From Gammaproteobacteria bacterium (GTDB lineage: Bacteria; Pseudomonadota; Gammaproteobacteria; Steroidobacterales; Steroidobacteraceae), in contig JANYHD010000037.1 in NCBI GenBank assembly GCA_025359205.1, positions 1 to 57,230 on the forward strand: a stretch of 57,230 bases of DNA, written 5' to 3'. Below are positions 1 to 8,913 of the stretch, in pieces. The position numbers and the translations under genes were made by a program. The number at the start of each line of letters is the position of its first letter. Position 1 is the stretch's first letter. Under the pieces are notes generated by a model, which was not told where the DNA came from, did no database searches, and was given only the letters and a program-made list of their open reading frames with translations.

Positions 1-2
1 TT

Positions 3-78
3 TGGCGCCCCCGGCCGGAGTTGAACCGACGACCTACCGCTTAGGAGGCGGTCGCTCTATCCACTGAGCTACGGGGGC
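3..78 (-). tRNA. tRNA-Arg (anticodon CCU)
   Basis: Read on the minus strand the segment folds as a complete 76-nt tRNA. The 7-bp acceptor stem is GCCCCCG/CGGGGGC, the discriminator is G and CCA is genomically encoded. The D arm contains AGCTCAGTGGATAGAGC, the anticodon loop is CTCCTAA (anticodon CCT) on a 5-bp ACCGC/GCGGT stem, and the T loop is TTCAACT. The CCU isoacceptor reads the AGG codon. A decayed partial copy lies about 1.4 kb away, on the far side of the desaturase gene. Confidence 0.96.
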
Positions 79-192
79 ACGGTTGAATTATATGGTTTTT
101 CCAAACGGCCGTTTGCTGGGCTCATTGCAGCGCAGCGGAAACGCGGCGGTTTGGCCCAGAGGCACGGCTCGGGCGCTCGCGTCGCTGCCGTC

Positions 193-1305
193 TCAGGCGC
201 TGCCCAGCAACTGCCGCTGGTACTCCGCCACCGAAATGATCCGCCTTGCGCGCGTATCCCAGAGAATGAACTTCAAGGCGTCGAGAACCTGCGACAGCTT
301 CACGCGCGTGACATCCACGAAAAGGTGCTGATTGTCGTTGTGACACTTGACCAGACAGTAATTTGGAATGCTTGCGGACAGATGATGGATATGGTGATAG
401 GCAATATCGACGGTAAACCAGTTTAGCCAGCGCGGCAGGATCAGGAAGCTGGTTCCCTCGATACCGCCGGTGTCGTAGTCCCAGTTGTCATTGTCACTCG
501 CATATGAGTGCTCGAAGTTGTGCTGCACGGTGAACAAGACAATCCCGGCGCCGCCAGCGATCGATACGGTTATCAGGTAGATGGAAAAGAACAGCAACGG
601 ACCGCAGGCCCAGCACATCAACGCCCAGATGCACAGCAACACCACGTTGTTCCAGAACATATGCCAGTACTCGCGCGCCGACTTCCAATAGCGCGTTTGA
701 TAGCTGGCGACATATTCCCGCAGCGACACGTTCGGTGCCGTGACTTTCCCCTTCACAACGTGGGCCACCAGGCCGATGCTGCCTATTAGCCAGGTAAAGC
801 GCGGGTTAAAGATCAGATAAATGAAGCCGGCCAGGGGCGCGGTCGTGACGCCACACTTGCGCCTGTACATACGCTGCTGCGCGTTGGTCATCGCGGCGTA
901 TTCATCAACCGACAGCGTCGTGTAGGGGCCGCGGTATTTGTCCCAATTGCCGTTGTGGGCATGGTGAAAATTATGATGCTGGGCCCACACGTACTGCGGC
1001 ATACCGGCGACAACGCCAAGCGCGAACCCGATCGTGCGGTTGAGCCAACGGCTGCGGAACAGACTGTAGTGCCCGCAATCGTGCATTAGCGCAAACACGC
1101 GCAGCGTAAACAGCGCAATGAGTGGGATTGCCGCCACGGTGAGCCAGTAGGAAACGCGGAACCCCCGTATGGCTCCCCACCAAAGCAAGGCCAAGGGCAC
1201 TAGCGTAGTCAGAACTTGCGTCAATCCCGTGATGTCATCGGGTCGCGTGTAACGACCAATCAGCGCCTGTTTTTCTTTCCTGACGCAGTCTATCGACGAC
1301 ACCAC
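193..1305 (-). CDS. Membrane fatty acid desaturase
   Basis: Predicted 370-residue integral-membrane di-iron desaturase that would insert a double bond into acyl chains at the cytoplasmic membrane. All three histidine boxes of the family are present in order: HDCGH (residues 75-79), HHNFHH (110-115) and HHIHH (304-308), with hydrophobic segments around 32-72, 85-103 and 215-260. The start is a GTG (a second GTG follows at once), preceded by AAGGGG about six bases upstream. Regiospecificity cannot be read from sequence. The gene stands alone between tRNA-Arg and a degenerate tRNA-Arg copy, and its third codon positions look less GC-biased than the downstream core genes, which hints at acquisition. 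A second, only distantly similar desaturase lies at 19134-20165. Substrate (phospholipid-bound or thioester) is unresolved. Confidence 0.9.
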   Translation of the reverse strand: MVSSIDCVRKEKQALIGRYTRPDDITGLTQVLTTLVPLALLWWGAIRGFRVSYWLTVAAIPLIALFTLRVFALMHDCGHYSLFRSRWLNRTIGFALGVVAGMPQYVWAQHHNFHHAHNGNWDKYRGPYTTLSVDEYAAMTNAQQRMYRRKCGVTTAPLAGFIYLIFNPRFTWLIGSIGLVAHVVKGKVTAPNVSLREYVASYQTRYWKSAREYWHMFWNNVVLLCIWALMCWACGPLLFFSIYLITVSIAGGAGIVLFTVQHNFEHSYASDNDNWDYDTGGIEGTSFLILPRWLNWFTVDIAYHHIHHLSASIPNYCLVKCHNDNQHLFVDVTRVKLSQVLDALKFILWDTRARRIISVAEYQRQLLGSA

Positions 1306-1314
1306 AAAACACCC

Positions 1315-1343
1315 CTTCGTATTGAAATAATAGTTTTACGAAG
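1315..1343. promoter_or_regulatory. Inverted repeat / possible operator upstream of desaturase
   Basis: CTTCGTA and TACGAAG form a perfect 7-bp inverted repeat separated by 15 AT-rich bases, ten bases upstream of the desaturase GTG. Half-site centres are 22 bp apart, about two helical turns. Read toward the desaturase, the spacer contains TATTAT, a good -10 candidate, so a dimeric repressor bound here would cover the promoter. No convincing -35 hexamer is visible. Operator function is inferred from symmetry and position only; no regulator gene is adjacent. Confidence 0.35.
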
Positions 1344-1422
1344 CGCCGCGGATTCTAGCAGACGGGTGTATCGGCGTGGTACGCAATCGACTCACCAGGG
1401 TGTTCACCCACTCAAGACAAAC

Positions 1423-1480
1423 AGCGCCCGGCCGACAGCTTAGGAGGCGGCCACTCGACCCACTGAGCTGTGGCGGCATG
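1423..1480 (-). pseudogene. Degenerate, internally deleted tRNA-Arg(CCU) copy
   Basis: From 1438 the sequence matches the functional tRNA-Arg (39-80) without gaps at 34 of 42 positions, including the CCU anticodon region, the D arm and the acceptor 5' strand. Just before it, GCGCCCGGCCG resembles the tRNA's 3' acceptor and T-stem end, so both ends survive while the T loop and variable region are deleted. It cannot fold into a working tRNA. The rest of the gap between the desaturase and the HD-GYP gene (1344-1422 and 1481-1682) holds no gene I can support. Confidence 0.7.
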
Positions 1481-1682
1481 GGTGAACGATTTGGCCATTC
1501 TACGCTGCGGCTAGCGGTCGTCCGCCGTGCTGCAACAGCCACTGTGTCGGGCCTCTCATATTTGACGCAATAGCGCTCGTCGCGGCAATCACCGATCAAG
1601 ATGCTCCGGTGTCGGTCGTTAGTGCAAACAGAGACGACGCGGAGAAATCGCGGCAATGGCTGCCGCAAGGTCGGTATAACCC

Positions 1683-2354
1683 ATGGTTGCAGTTAGCCAC
1701 CCAGCGCAATCCGATGCGAGCACCACCGACGCGCTCCACACCTGCATTGCGCTGTTATCAACCGTCCACGGGTACCGCGACGGCTATACCGTCGAGCACG
1801 AAGACCGCGTTACCATGCTGGCCGTCGGTATCGGAACTCAGCTGGGGTTCGGTGCACCAAGACTAGCGATTCTTCGCATGGCTGCCATCGTGCACGATAT
1901 TGGCAAGATTGCCATTCCCGCGGAAATTATAGGCAAGTCCGGGGCTTATACCGATGCGGAGTATGCCTTGATGAAGGGGCATTGCCTCGTCTCGTACAAC
2001 ATACTTTCAAGACTGAATACGACGTGGCCGATCGCCGAAATTGCCTACCAGCACCACGAGCGGTTGGACGGCAGCGGTTACCCGCGGGGTCTCTTCGGCA
2101 GCGACATTCTGCTCGAAGCCAGAATTCTCGCCGTTGCCGATGTGTACGATGCCATGACTTCGGTCCGCCCGTATCGACCCGGCTTGCCGCGTGATTTCGT
2201 GCTCGGTGAACTTCATCAAATGGCTGGTCACCTTCTGGATCCGGATGCGGTGGATGCATGCCGCAACATTGCGCTCCGCAATCTCTCGACTGCCCCTGAA
2301 AATCCAGCCACTGCCTGGCTGCGACCCAAAATGAGTGGTCGACAGTGCACTTAG
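1683..2354 (+). CDS. Stand-alone HD-GYP domain phosphodiesterase
   Basis: A 223-residue protein that is essentially only an HD-GYP domain, the family that hydrolyses cyclic di-GMP to pGpG or GMP. Metal and active-site signatures are visible: H39 in YTVEHEDRV, HDIGK at 71-75, H100 in MKGH, HHE at 124-126 and GSGYP at 130-134. No receiver, PAS or membrane segment precedes the domain, so its sensory input must come from elsewhere. The start ATG has an AGGT-like site upstream. The window also encodes a GGDEF-EAL protein, so c-di-GMP is likely used by this organism. The GYP motif is intact, so activity is expected; metal type (Fe or Mn) cannot be told. Confidence 0.9.
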   Translation: MVAVSHPAQSDASTTDALHTCIALLSTVHGYRDGYTVEHEDRVTMLAVGIGTQLGFGAPRLAILRMAAIVHDIGKIAIPAEIIGKSGAYTDAEYALMKGHCLVSYNILSRLNTTWPIAEIAYQHHERLDGSGYPRGLFGSDILLEARILAVADVYDAMTSVRPYRPGLPRDFVLGELHQMAGHLLDPDAVDACRNIALRNLSTAPENPATAWLRPKMSGRQCT

Positions 2355-2437
2355 CCTGAATTTTGTGACCTGTTGCCGGTCTCCACCCCGGGGCACCCTG
2401 CATATTACGGGCGATACCCGTTTAGTGGACGCGCGCT

Positions 2438-2899
2438 ATGATCAACAACGACCTGATCGGCCAGGTGCCCGAGAACACCGCCGAGGCCGTAGCCAACTGG
2501 CGGCAGAATCGCGTCAGGATCCATGACGCCTTCGAGCAGGCCCGCACGCCCGAGCAGCGCGCAGCCCTGCTGGCGTTGAACCAGTCGATCATGAACATGG
2601 CCGAGAAGGGCATCGACCAGAAGGAGCTCGAGAGCTTCCGCGAGATCCGCGGCCACAGCTATTCGCTGCTCATTGTGAAGGAGTGCCTCATTAATGGGCA
2701 GGTTTGCGCGAAGACTGCCGCCGCCGTCATTCGCCGGGAAACGGCTGCCGGCCGCATGGCAGCCAATCACATGTTGCGCAACATGAAGGAGATGGTCGCC
2801 TTCGCGAATCATCTGCAGCGTACTCAGTTGCTGGCGCAACAGCTCGCGCCGAGGCCCTCAGGACCCGTCAGCCGCGTCCTGTCCTGGCTCCTGCAGTAG
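2438..2899 (+). CDS. Unrecognised helical cytosolic protein
   Basis: 153 residues that I do not recognise. The sequence is rich in Ala, Glu, Gln and Arg, has no signal peptide or hydrophobic span, and reads as mostly amphipathic helix. Recognisable stretches are RTPEQRAALLALNQSIMNMA (38-57 region) and a Met-rich segment around AANHMLRNMKEMVAFANHLQ; it has two cysteines (C82 and C89 region). Codon use matches neighbouring genuine genes, and the reading frame is the only sensible one between the HD-GYP gene and ndh on the same strand. The start ATG has only a weak GTGGA-like ribosome site. It could be a small DNA- or membrane-associated scaffold, but nothing in the sequence fixes a role. Confidence 0.65.
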   Translation: MINNDLIGQVPENTAEAVANWRQNRVRIHDAFEQARTPEQRAALLALNQSIMNMAEKGIDQKELESFREIRGHSYSLLIVKECLINGQVCAKTAAAVIRRETAAGRMAANHMLRNMKEMVAFANHLQRTQLLAQQLAPRPSGPVSRVLSWLLQ

Positions 2900-2954
2900 C
2901 AGGCGCCATTGCCGGCGGCTAGACCGCCCGCCCCGGGTTTGCGACCATCGCGGC

Positions 2955-4205
2955 ATGGGCAGCAATCCTCGTGTCATCGTCATTGGAGGCGGATTCGCCG
3001 GCTTGGGTGTCGTGCGCGGCCTGCGCCATGCGCCAGTCGACCTGCTGCTGCTCGATCGCGCCAATCACCACCTCTTCCAGCCACTCCTTTACCAGGTCGC
3101 GACCGCAGGCCTCGCCGCGCCTTCGATCGCCGCGCCGCTGCGACACATCCTGCGGCGGCAGGCCAATGTCACTGTGTACCTGGGCGAGGTGCGCTCGATC
3201 GATACGGGCAGGCGGCGTGTCGATACCGGCGAGGGCAGCTTTGCCTATGACTACCTGGTGGTGGCCACGGGCACCAGGCACGCGTATTTCGGCCACGAGG
3301 ACTGGGCCCGGTACGCGCCGGGCCTGAAAAGCCTGGAAGACGCCTTCGGAATTCGCGCGCGCATCCTGAATGCTTTCGAGCAGGCCGAGATGGCGGACGA
3401 CGAGGCCCAGCGTGCTGCCTGGCTCAGCTTCGTGGTCGTGGGTGGCGGCCCGACTGGCGTGGAACTGGCGGGCACACTGGCGGAAATCGCACGCCACACG
3501 CTGAAGCAGGAATTCCGGCGCATCGATCCGGTGCGCAGCCGCGTGCGGCTCATCGAGGCGGGCCCGCGGGTGCTGCCCGCGTTTCCAGAGAGTCTATCGG
3601 GCGCCGCCCAGCGGCAGCTCGCACGACTCGGCGTCGAGGTGTCGATCGGCCGGGCGATCACCGCGGTAGACAATCAAGGTGTGCGGATCGGCGATGATTT
3701 CATTGCCGCGCGCACGGTGCTGTGGGCGGCGGGCGTGGCCGCATCACCGCTCGGCCGCCTGCTCGGTGCAGAAGTGGATCGCGCTGGGCGCGTGCAGGTG
3801 GGGCCGGATCTGAGCGTCCCTGCTCATCCGGAGATTTTCGTGGCGGGCGATCTCGCCAGCGTAACCAGCGCCGCCGGTCCGGTGCCCGGCATTGCGCCCG
3901 CCGCAAAGCAGATGGGCGCGCACGTCGCGCGTAGCGTGCAGGCGCGGCTCGCGGGCCGCGCTTCCAGTGCATTCCGCTATCGCCATTACGGGCTGCTGAC
4001 GACCGTGGGCCGCATGGCAGCCGTGGCCGACCTGGGCTGGCTGCGTCTTGGCGGGCTGGTCGCCTGGTGGATCTGGCTACTGACGCACATCTACTTTCTG
4101 ATCGGCTTCAGGAATCGCCTCGTGGTGCTCATCGACTGGGCCGCGGCCTATTTCACTTACGAGCGCGGTGCGCGCATCATCGTCCGCACGGATCAGCTCG
4201 AATAA
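2955..4205 (+). CDS. ndh: Type II NADH dehydrogenase (NDH-2)
   Basis: A 416-residue FAD protein that would pass electrons from NADH to quinone without pumping protons. The first dinucleotide-binding motif is VIVIGGGFAGLG (from residue 7), the second (NADH) is FVVVGGGPTGVELAG (about 160), and the FAD-closing motif FVAGDLA lies near 295. C-terminal segments around WLRLGGLVAWWIWLLTHIYF are hydrophobic, matching the membrane-anchoring end of NDH-2. Length is normal for the family (about 400-430). The start ATG lacks a clear ribosome site. It is convergent with the GH36-like gene, the two stops being only about 20 bases apart. A sulfide:quinone reductase is less likely because the characteristic cysteine pair is not visible. 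Confidence 0.88.
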   Translation: MGSNPRVIVIGGGFAGLGVVRGLRHAPVDLLLLDRANHHLFQPLLYQVATAGLAAPSIAAPLRHILRRQANVTVYLGEVRSIDTGRRRVDTGEGSFAYDYLVVATGTRHAYFGHEDWARYAPGLKSLEDAFGIRARILNAFEQAEMADDEAQRAAWLSFVVVGGGPTGVELAGTLAEIARHTLKQEFRRIDPVRSRVRLIEAGPRVLPAFPESLSGAAQRQLARLGVEVSIGRAITAVDNQGVRIGDDFIAARTVLWAAGVAASPLGRLLGAEVDRAGRVQVGPDLSVPAHPEIFVAGDLASVTSAAGPVPGIAPAAKQMGAHVARSVQARLAGRASSAFRYRHYGLLTTVGRMAAVADLGWLRLGGLVAWWIWLLTHIYFLIGFRNRLVVLIDWAAAYFTYERGARIIVRTDQLE

Positions 4206-4225
4206 GGCCGCGCTGCTCAAACAAG

Positions 4226-6451
4226 TCAGCGGCTCGAACCGTGCACCTGCGTGACGAACACCAGCTCCGAAGTCAGGGGCTCCGCCAAGCGGACCTCGAC
4301 GCCCTCGCGCAGCAGCTCGCGGCCTGATGCGATGTAGTCTTCGGCTGGCCCGCGATCGTGGAAGCGCACGCTGTAGCGGCCACCGGGGTCCAGACCACGC
4401 AATGGATAGCGGTGGGCCGGTTCGCCGGGGCCGTTGCCACGAAAAGCATAGAGCACGCCGTGCCCCGTCGCGGGCGCGTAGTACTCGATGCCGTCCCAGT
4501 GCACGCCGTCGGGACGGACGCCCACGTGATACAGGTCGGCCGCGCGGACCAGCGGACGGAGCGCGCTCTTGTAGAGTTCGAACTCCGCGCGCGCTGTGGC
4601 GTGCTGATCCGCTGTCCAGCGGGTCGGATCGAGCATGAGCGTGAACCAGCCCATCATGCCGCTGCGGAGCATGTAGCGGAATTTGCCGGGGCTGGGCGTG
4701 GCCCATTGCCCTACGTAACTCTCGAGCATGGCCGGCGGCAGCACATGGCTGGCATCGAAGAAGGCGCGACGGTTCGAGAGCGGGTCGTAGCTGTCCGTAA
4801 TGGAAAAGTAATCGCCGTGCGCAGCACTGCCGAAGTCGACCATGCGGCCGCCGTCGTTGCAGATTTCCAGCAGCAGCCCCGGGTGCTGCCGGCGCAGCCG
4901 CTCCTGAATGTCGTAGTAGGCACGCGTGGCGTGATAGCTCACGTCGGTCGCGTTGGAGGCATCCACCCACTGGAAACCCGCGTCTTCGTATTGGCGCAGA
5001 GTCGATGGATCGGGCGGCGCCGCCGGATGACCTGCGCGCGCGCTACCCTGCGCGACCAGGTAACCGTCGTGCTCGAGCATGTCCAGGTGGTTGTCGCTCA
5101 CCAGGCGCTCGGTCTCGGCGGCGGCCCACTCGCGCGCGGCGGGCACACCCAGGTCTATAGTGAGTCCCTTGAAGGCCTCGCCCTGTCGCCAGTTGGGCGG
5201 CGGATCGGCGATGAGCCAATCGCGCGTACGTGCGTCGTGGACATTGAGGGCACCCGGCGCCGTCGACAGCCCGGCCTGCGCCCAGTCGACCCACAGGCCA
5301 AAGCGCAGGCCCGCCTGGTGCGCGAATTCGGCCACGCGGGCGAGGCCGTGCGGGAATTTCAGCGGATCCGCGCGCCAGTCACCCACGGCACGAAACCAGC
5401 CAGCATCCAGGGCGTACATTTCGAGCCCGAGTTCGCGTGAATCGAGAATCATGCGTCGCGCCTGCACTTCGTCCACCGCGAAGCCACTGCCCCAGCTGTT
5501 GTTCACCAGCAGTGGATAGTGCGTGTCGCGCACGGTGGCTGGATTGTTGAGCACCGCACGCACCCAGGGACGCAGGATGTTGCCCGCATCATCGACCACT
5601 CCGCGAAAGGCGCCGAGGAACACGGTTGGCGTCTCGAAGCTGGCGCCCGCGGCGAGGCGCGTGCGGTACGGACCGGGATCCGGGTTCAGCCCTGCCTGGC
5701 CATGCAACGAGTCGCCAGTGCGCTCCAGCATGATGCGCGTGCGGCCGCTGAACTCGATGCCGAGGTACCAGCCTACGCGATCACCATCGGCGCGCTCGAC
5801 CAGCATGAACGGAATCATTTCTCGCTGTTGACCGGAGCGCGGGTGCGCATAGGTGCTGGATGTGCCCGCCCAGTTGTCGCCGTCGCGCAGCGGGTCGCGA
5901 TGCACGCCCTCGGCAGAAGGCGTGCCGGCGCCCTTCTCCACCCAGAAGCGCGCCAGCGACTGCGCGGGCTCGCTGTGCCAATCAAAGCGCAGGCTGGACT
6001 GCAGCGGCAGCCACAGATTCTCATTGCCCAGGTTGTCGATGCGGATATCGTGTTCGAGTGGCCCATACGCAGAGCGCGCACGCCACTGCCAGCGCAGCCG
6101 CAGCCTTGGCGTGATGGAGTCGTAGACCAGGCTCGCACGCCGGCGGTCGAAGTGGCTCAACGGTGCGTTGAGATGCCATGCCAGAGGCAGCGCCGTGCCG
6201 CTGTCCGTGGTGACGTGGTCCGGCAAGGAGTCCTGCGCCTGGTTCTCCCACGGGTGGGCGCCGCGCCAGCCCAGGCTCAGCAACCTCGGAGCGTACGCCC
6301 CGGCTTCGACCAGAATGAATGTGTCCGCGCTCGCAAGCTTGTGCGCCGTCAGCGATGCCGCCAGCGCGGGTCCGGTCAATAACAGGCAGGCGACAAAAAT
6401 GCCATCTATCACTTGCCTGGATCGTGAACAACGGTAGTCTGTCGCCGTCAT
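4226..6451 (-). CDS. Exported GH36-like alpha-galactosidase
   Basis: About 741 residues of the melibiase/GH36 superfamily: signal peptide (hydrophobic core GIFVACLLLTGPALAAS), an N-terminal beta-sandwich, a TIM barrel with NNSWGSGFAVDE, MYALDAGWF, LDMLEHDGYL and LLEICNDGGRMVDFG, and a C-terminal beta domain. By analogy with GH36, the Asp in EHDGYL would be the nucleophile (equivalent to KWD) and an Asp in ITDSYD the acid/base. The GGR after the cysteine matches the family substrate-binding loop. I placed the start at the ATG ending at 6451, because the longer reading would run into the start of the divergent GH31 gene. Substrate could be alpha-galactosides or a related linkage; GH36 also includes alpha-N-acetylgalactosaminidases. 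Confidence 0.85.
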   Translation of the reverse strand: MTATDYRCSRSRQVIDGIFVACLLLTGPALAASLTAHKLASADTFILVEAGAYAPRLLSLGWRGAHPWENQAQDSLPDHVTTDSGTALPLAWHLNAPLSHFDRRRASLVYDSITPRLRLRWQWRARSAYGPLEHDIRIDNLGNENLWLPLQSSLRFDWHSEPAQSLARFWVEKGAGTPSAEGVHRDPLRDGDNWAGTSSTYAHPRSGQQREMIPFMLVERADGDRVGWYLGIEFSGRTRIMLERTGDSLHGQAGLNPDPGPYRTRLAAGASFETPTVFLGAFRGVVDDAGNILRPWVRAVLNNPATVRDTHYPLLVNNSWGSGFAVDEVQARRMILDSRELGLEMYALDAGWFRAVGDWRADPLKFPHGLARVAEFAHQAGLRFGLWVDWAQAGLSTAPGALNVHDARTRDWLIADPPPNWRQGEAFKGLTIDLGVPAAREWAAAETERLVSDNHLDMLEHDGYLVAQGSARAGHPAAPPDPSTLRQYEDAGFQWVDASNATDVSYHATRAYYDIQERLRRQHPGLLLEICNDGGRMVDFGSAAHGDYFSITDSYDPLSNRRAFFDASHVLPPAMLESYVGQWATPSPGKFRYMLRSGMMGWFTLMLDPTRWTADQHATARAEFELYKSALRPLVRAADLYHVGVRPDGVHWDGIEYYAPATGHGVLYAFRGNGPGEPAHRYPLRGLDPGGRYSVRFHDRGPAEDYIASGRELLREGVEVRLAEPLTSELVFVTQVHGSSR

Positions 6452-6467
6452 ATTGAAGGATGATCGC

Positions 6468-8912
6468 ATGAAGTACTGCACCGAACTGTTCTGTCATCTG
6501 GCAGGAATGCTGCTGGCCGGGTTGCTGGCCAGCTGCGCAGCTCACGCCACCGGAAGCGAGACACCAGTCCAGCGCTACCTGTACCAGAAGGATGGCGTGC
6601 AGATCGAGATCACGGCGCCGCGAGCGGACGTCATGCGCGTGCGCGTCGGTCGTGAACACCTGCCCGAGGATTCATCCTGGGCCGTGCCGCCCAACGCCAG
6701 GGCGCCGAAGGGCACGCTCGGTGTTGCCGAGAGCGGCAGCGCCTCTGTCATCGACAGCGGCACATTGGTGGTGCGTGTTGACCACAATTCGCTTGCGGTA
6801 ACCGTCATGGACCGCAACGGACGCGACCTGCTGGCCGGCGCGGCAGGGCAGGAACTGCGCTTTGACGGCGCCGGCTTCCGCCTGCGCCTGGCGATGCCGC
6901 TGGACGCCCACTACTTCGGGCTCGGTGACAAGACCGGACCGCTCGATCGCCGCGATGGTTCATTCACGCTCTGGAACACCGATCACTTTGCCTATGGCCC
7001 GGCTTCCGATCCGCTCTACAAGTCGATCCCGTTCTTCCTGGGCGCCAATGAAAAAGGCGAGGCCTTCGGTTTTTTCCTTGACAATCACTGGCGCACGAAT
7101 TTCGATTTCGGCAAGGCCGAGCGCGATACGCTCGTGGTCAGCGCCGAGGGTGGCCCGGTCGATTACTACGTCATGGCCGGGCCCACGCCTCGGGACGTGG
7201 TCATGCAGTACGCCGCGCTGACTGGTGCGCCGCCGCTCGCGCCGCTGTGGGCGCTGGGTTTCCAGCAATCGCACTGGAGCTACATGTCGCAGACGGAGGT
7301 CGAAGGCATCGCCGATCGCTTGCGCGCCGACCGGATTCCCGCCGATGTGCTGTACACCGACATCGACTACCAGGATCGCAATCGCCCATTCACCATCAAC
7401 ACCAAGGCATTCCCGGATTTCGCCGGCATGGTGGCGAAGCTGCGAGCGCAGGGCCTGCACCTGGTGATGATCACGGACCTGCACGTGGCGAAGGCGCCCG
7501 ATCAGGGCTATGCGCCCTACGACAGCGGCAGTGCGGCCGACATCTTCGTGAAGAACCGGGACGGTTCGGTCTTCAGCGGCCCTGTGTGGCCCGGCCCGGC
7601 AGTGTTCCCGGATTTCAGCCGCGCCGTGGCCCGGCAATGGTGGGGCGAGCAATACCGTGACTTCGTCAAGATGGGCGTGGGCGGCTTCTGGAACGACATG
7701 AACGAGCCGTCGGTGTTCAAGGTGCGCAGCAAGACCATGCCGCTCAACGTCGTGCACCGGATCGAAGAACCCGGCTTCGTGACGCGCAATGCCAGTCACG
7801 CCGAAATGCACAACGTCTACGGCATGCTGAACTCGCAGGCCACCTACGAAGGCCTGCTCCGTCTCGCGCCTGACCAGCGACCCTTCGTGCTGACGCGCGC
7901 GAGTTATGCCGGCGGCCAGCGCTACGCCGCGACCTGGACGGGTGACAACCTGTCGCGCTGGGATCACCTCAAGCTGTCGGTATCGATGCTGGTCAACATG
8001 GGCTTGAGCGGTTTTGCCTACATTGGCGATGACATCGGCGGTTTTGCGGGCGAGCATCCCTCGCCGGAATTGCTGACCCGCTGGATAGAGATCGGCGCCT
8101 TCAATCCGATCTTCCGCGACCACTATTCCTACGGCAAGCCGGCGCAGGAAGTGTGGGTCGACGGCGTCGAACAGGAGGCGATCCGCCGTCACTACATCGA
8201 GGAGCGCTATCGCCTGATGCCCTATATTTACGGCCTGGCGGAAGAGAGCAGCCGCAGCGGACTGCCGATGATGAGGCCCGTGTTCCTCGAGTACCCGCAA
8301 GTGCTGGGCGACAGCGACGACTTCGGCGGCACGCAGGACCAGTTCATGCTGGGCCCGGATCTGCTCGTCGCCCCTTCACCAACGCCCGAGTCGCAGGCCC
8401 GCTACGACATCAAGCTGCCGGGTGAAGGTTGGTTTGACTACTGGACCGGTAGGCGAGTCGAAGGCAGTAAGCTCGCGGAGACTCCCAGCCTCGCGCGGCT
8501 GCCGGTGTACGTGCGTCCAGGCGCCATCATTCCGAAACAGCCGTTGGTGCAAAGCACCTCGGAGCCGCCGCAGGGACCATTGACGCTGGCCGTCTATCCT
8601 GGTGCGGATTGCCGCGGCAGCCTGTATCTGGACGATGGCGTGAGCTTCGGCTATGCGCGCGGCAACTATTTGCGACAGGGCTTCAGCTGCCAGCAGTCCG
8701 GTGCGGAACTCATCGTCAGCATCGCTGCGCGCCAGGGCAGCTACCGGCCCTGGTGGTCGCAACTCAACCTGGAAGTGCATGGCATGAATGGAAAGGAAAT
8801 TGCCGAGTTCAAAGGCAAGCGGCTTGCGACCCGCTTCGACAAAGAGTCCGGTAGCCTCATCATCGAGTTGCCAGACATGGCCGGTGCTGCGTCTGTAAAG
8901 ATTCGTTTATAA
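6468..8912 (+). CDS. GH31 alpha-glucosidase/alpha-xylosidase, lipoprotein or exported
   Basis: 814 residues of glycoside hydrolase family 31. The nucleophile signature GGFWNDMNEPSVF places D410, and D493 in ATWTGDN is the expected acid/base. WALGFQQSHWSYMS and YTDIDYQD are family barrel motifs. The N-terminus (LAGMLLAGLLASCAAHA) is an export signal with a plausible lipobox ending at Cys, so it may be anchored in the outer membrane. The ATG at 6468 is preferred over an in-frame TTG at 6453 because GAAGGA sits seven bases upstream. It is divergent from the GH36-like gene, giving an alpha-glucoside plus alpha-galactoside pair that could debranch plant oligosaccharides or xyloglucan; no transporter or regulator is adjacent. 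Confidence 0.92.
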   Translation: MKYCTELFCHLAGMLLAGLLASCAAHATGSETPVQRYLYQKDGVQIEITAPRADVMRVRVGREHLPEDSSWAVPPNARAPKGTLGVAESGSASVIDSGTLVVRVDHNSLAVTVMDRNGRDLLAGAAGQELRFDGAGFRLRLAMPLDAHYFGLGDKTGPLDRRDGSFTLWNTDHFAYGPASDPLYKSIPFFLGANEKGEAFGFFLDNHWRTNFDFGKAERDTLVVSAEGGPVDYYVMAGPTPRDVVMQYAALTGAPPLAPLWALGFQQSHWSYMSQTEVEGIADRLRADRIPADVLYTDIDYQDRNRPFTINTKAFPDFAGMVAKLRAQGLHLVMITDLHVAKAPDQGYAPYDSGSAADIFVKNRDGSVFSGPVWPGPAVFPDFSRAVARQWWGEQYRDFVKMGVGGFWNDMNEPSVFKVRSKTMPLNVVHRIEEPGFVTRNASHAEMHNVYGMLNSQATYEGLLRLAPDQRPFVLTRASYAGGQRYAATWTGDNLSRWDHLKLSVSMLVNMGLSGFAYIGDDIGGFAGEHPSPELLTRWIEIGAFNPIFRDHYSYGKPAQEVWVDGVEQEAIRRHYIEERYRLMPYIYGLAEESSRSGLPMMRPVFLEYPQVLGDSDDFGGTQDQFMLGPDLLVAPSPTPESQARYDIKLPGEGWFDYWTGRRVEGSKLAETPSLARLPVYVRPGAIIPKQPLVQSTSEPPQGPLTLAVYPGADCRGSLYLDDGVSFGYARGNYLRQGFSCQQSGAELIVSIAARQGSYRPWWSQLNLEVHGMNGKEIAEFKGKRLATRFDKESGSLIIELPDMAGAASVKIRL

Positions 8913-8913
8913 A

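Noticed and set aside
4358-5440. Long open frame antisense to the GH36-like gene
   Set aside because: High-GC codon bias on one strand opens long shadow frames; it has no recognisable domain and the opposite strand has GH36 motifs.
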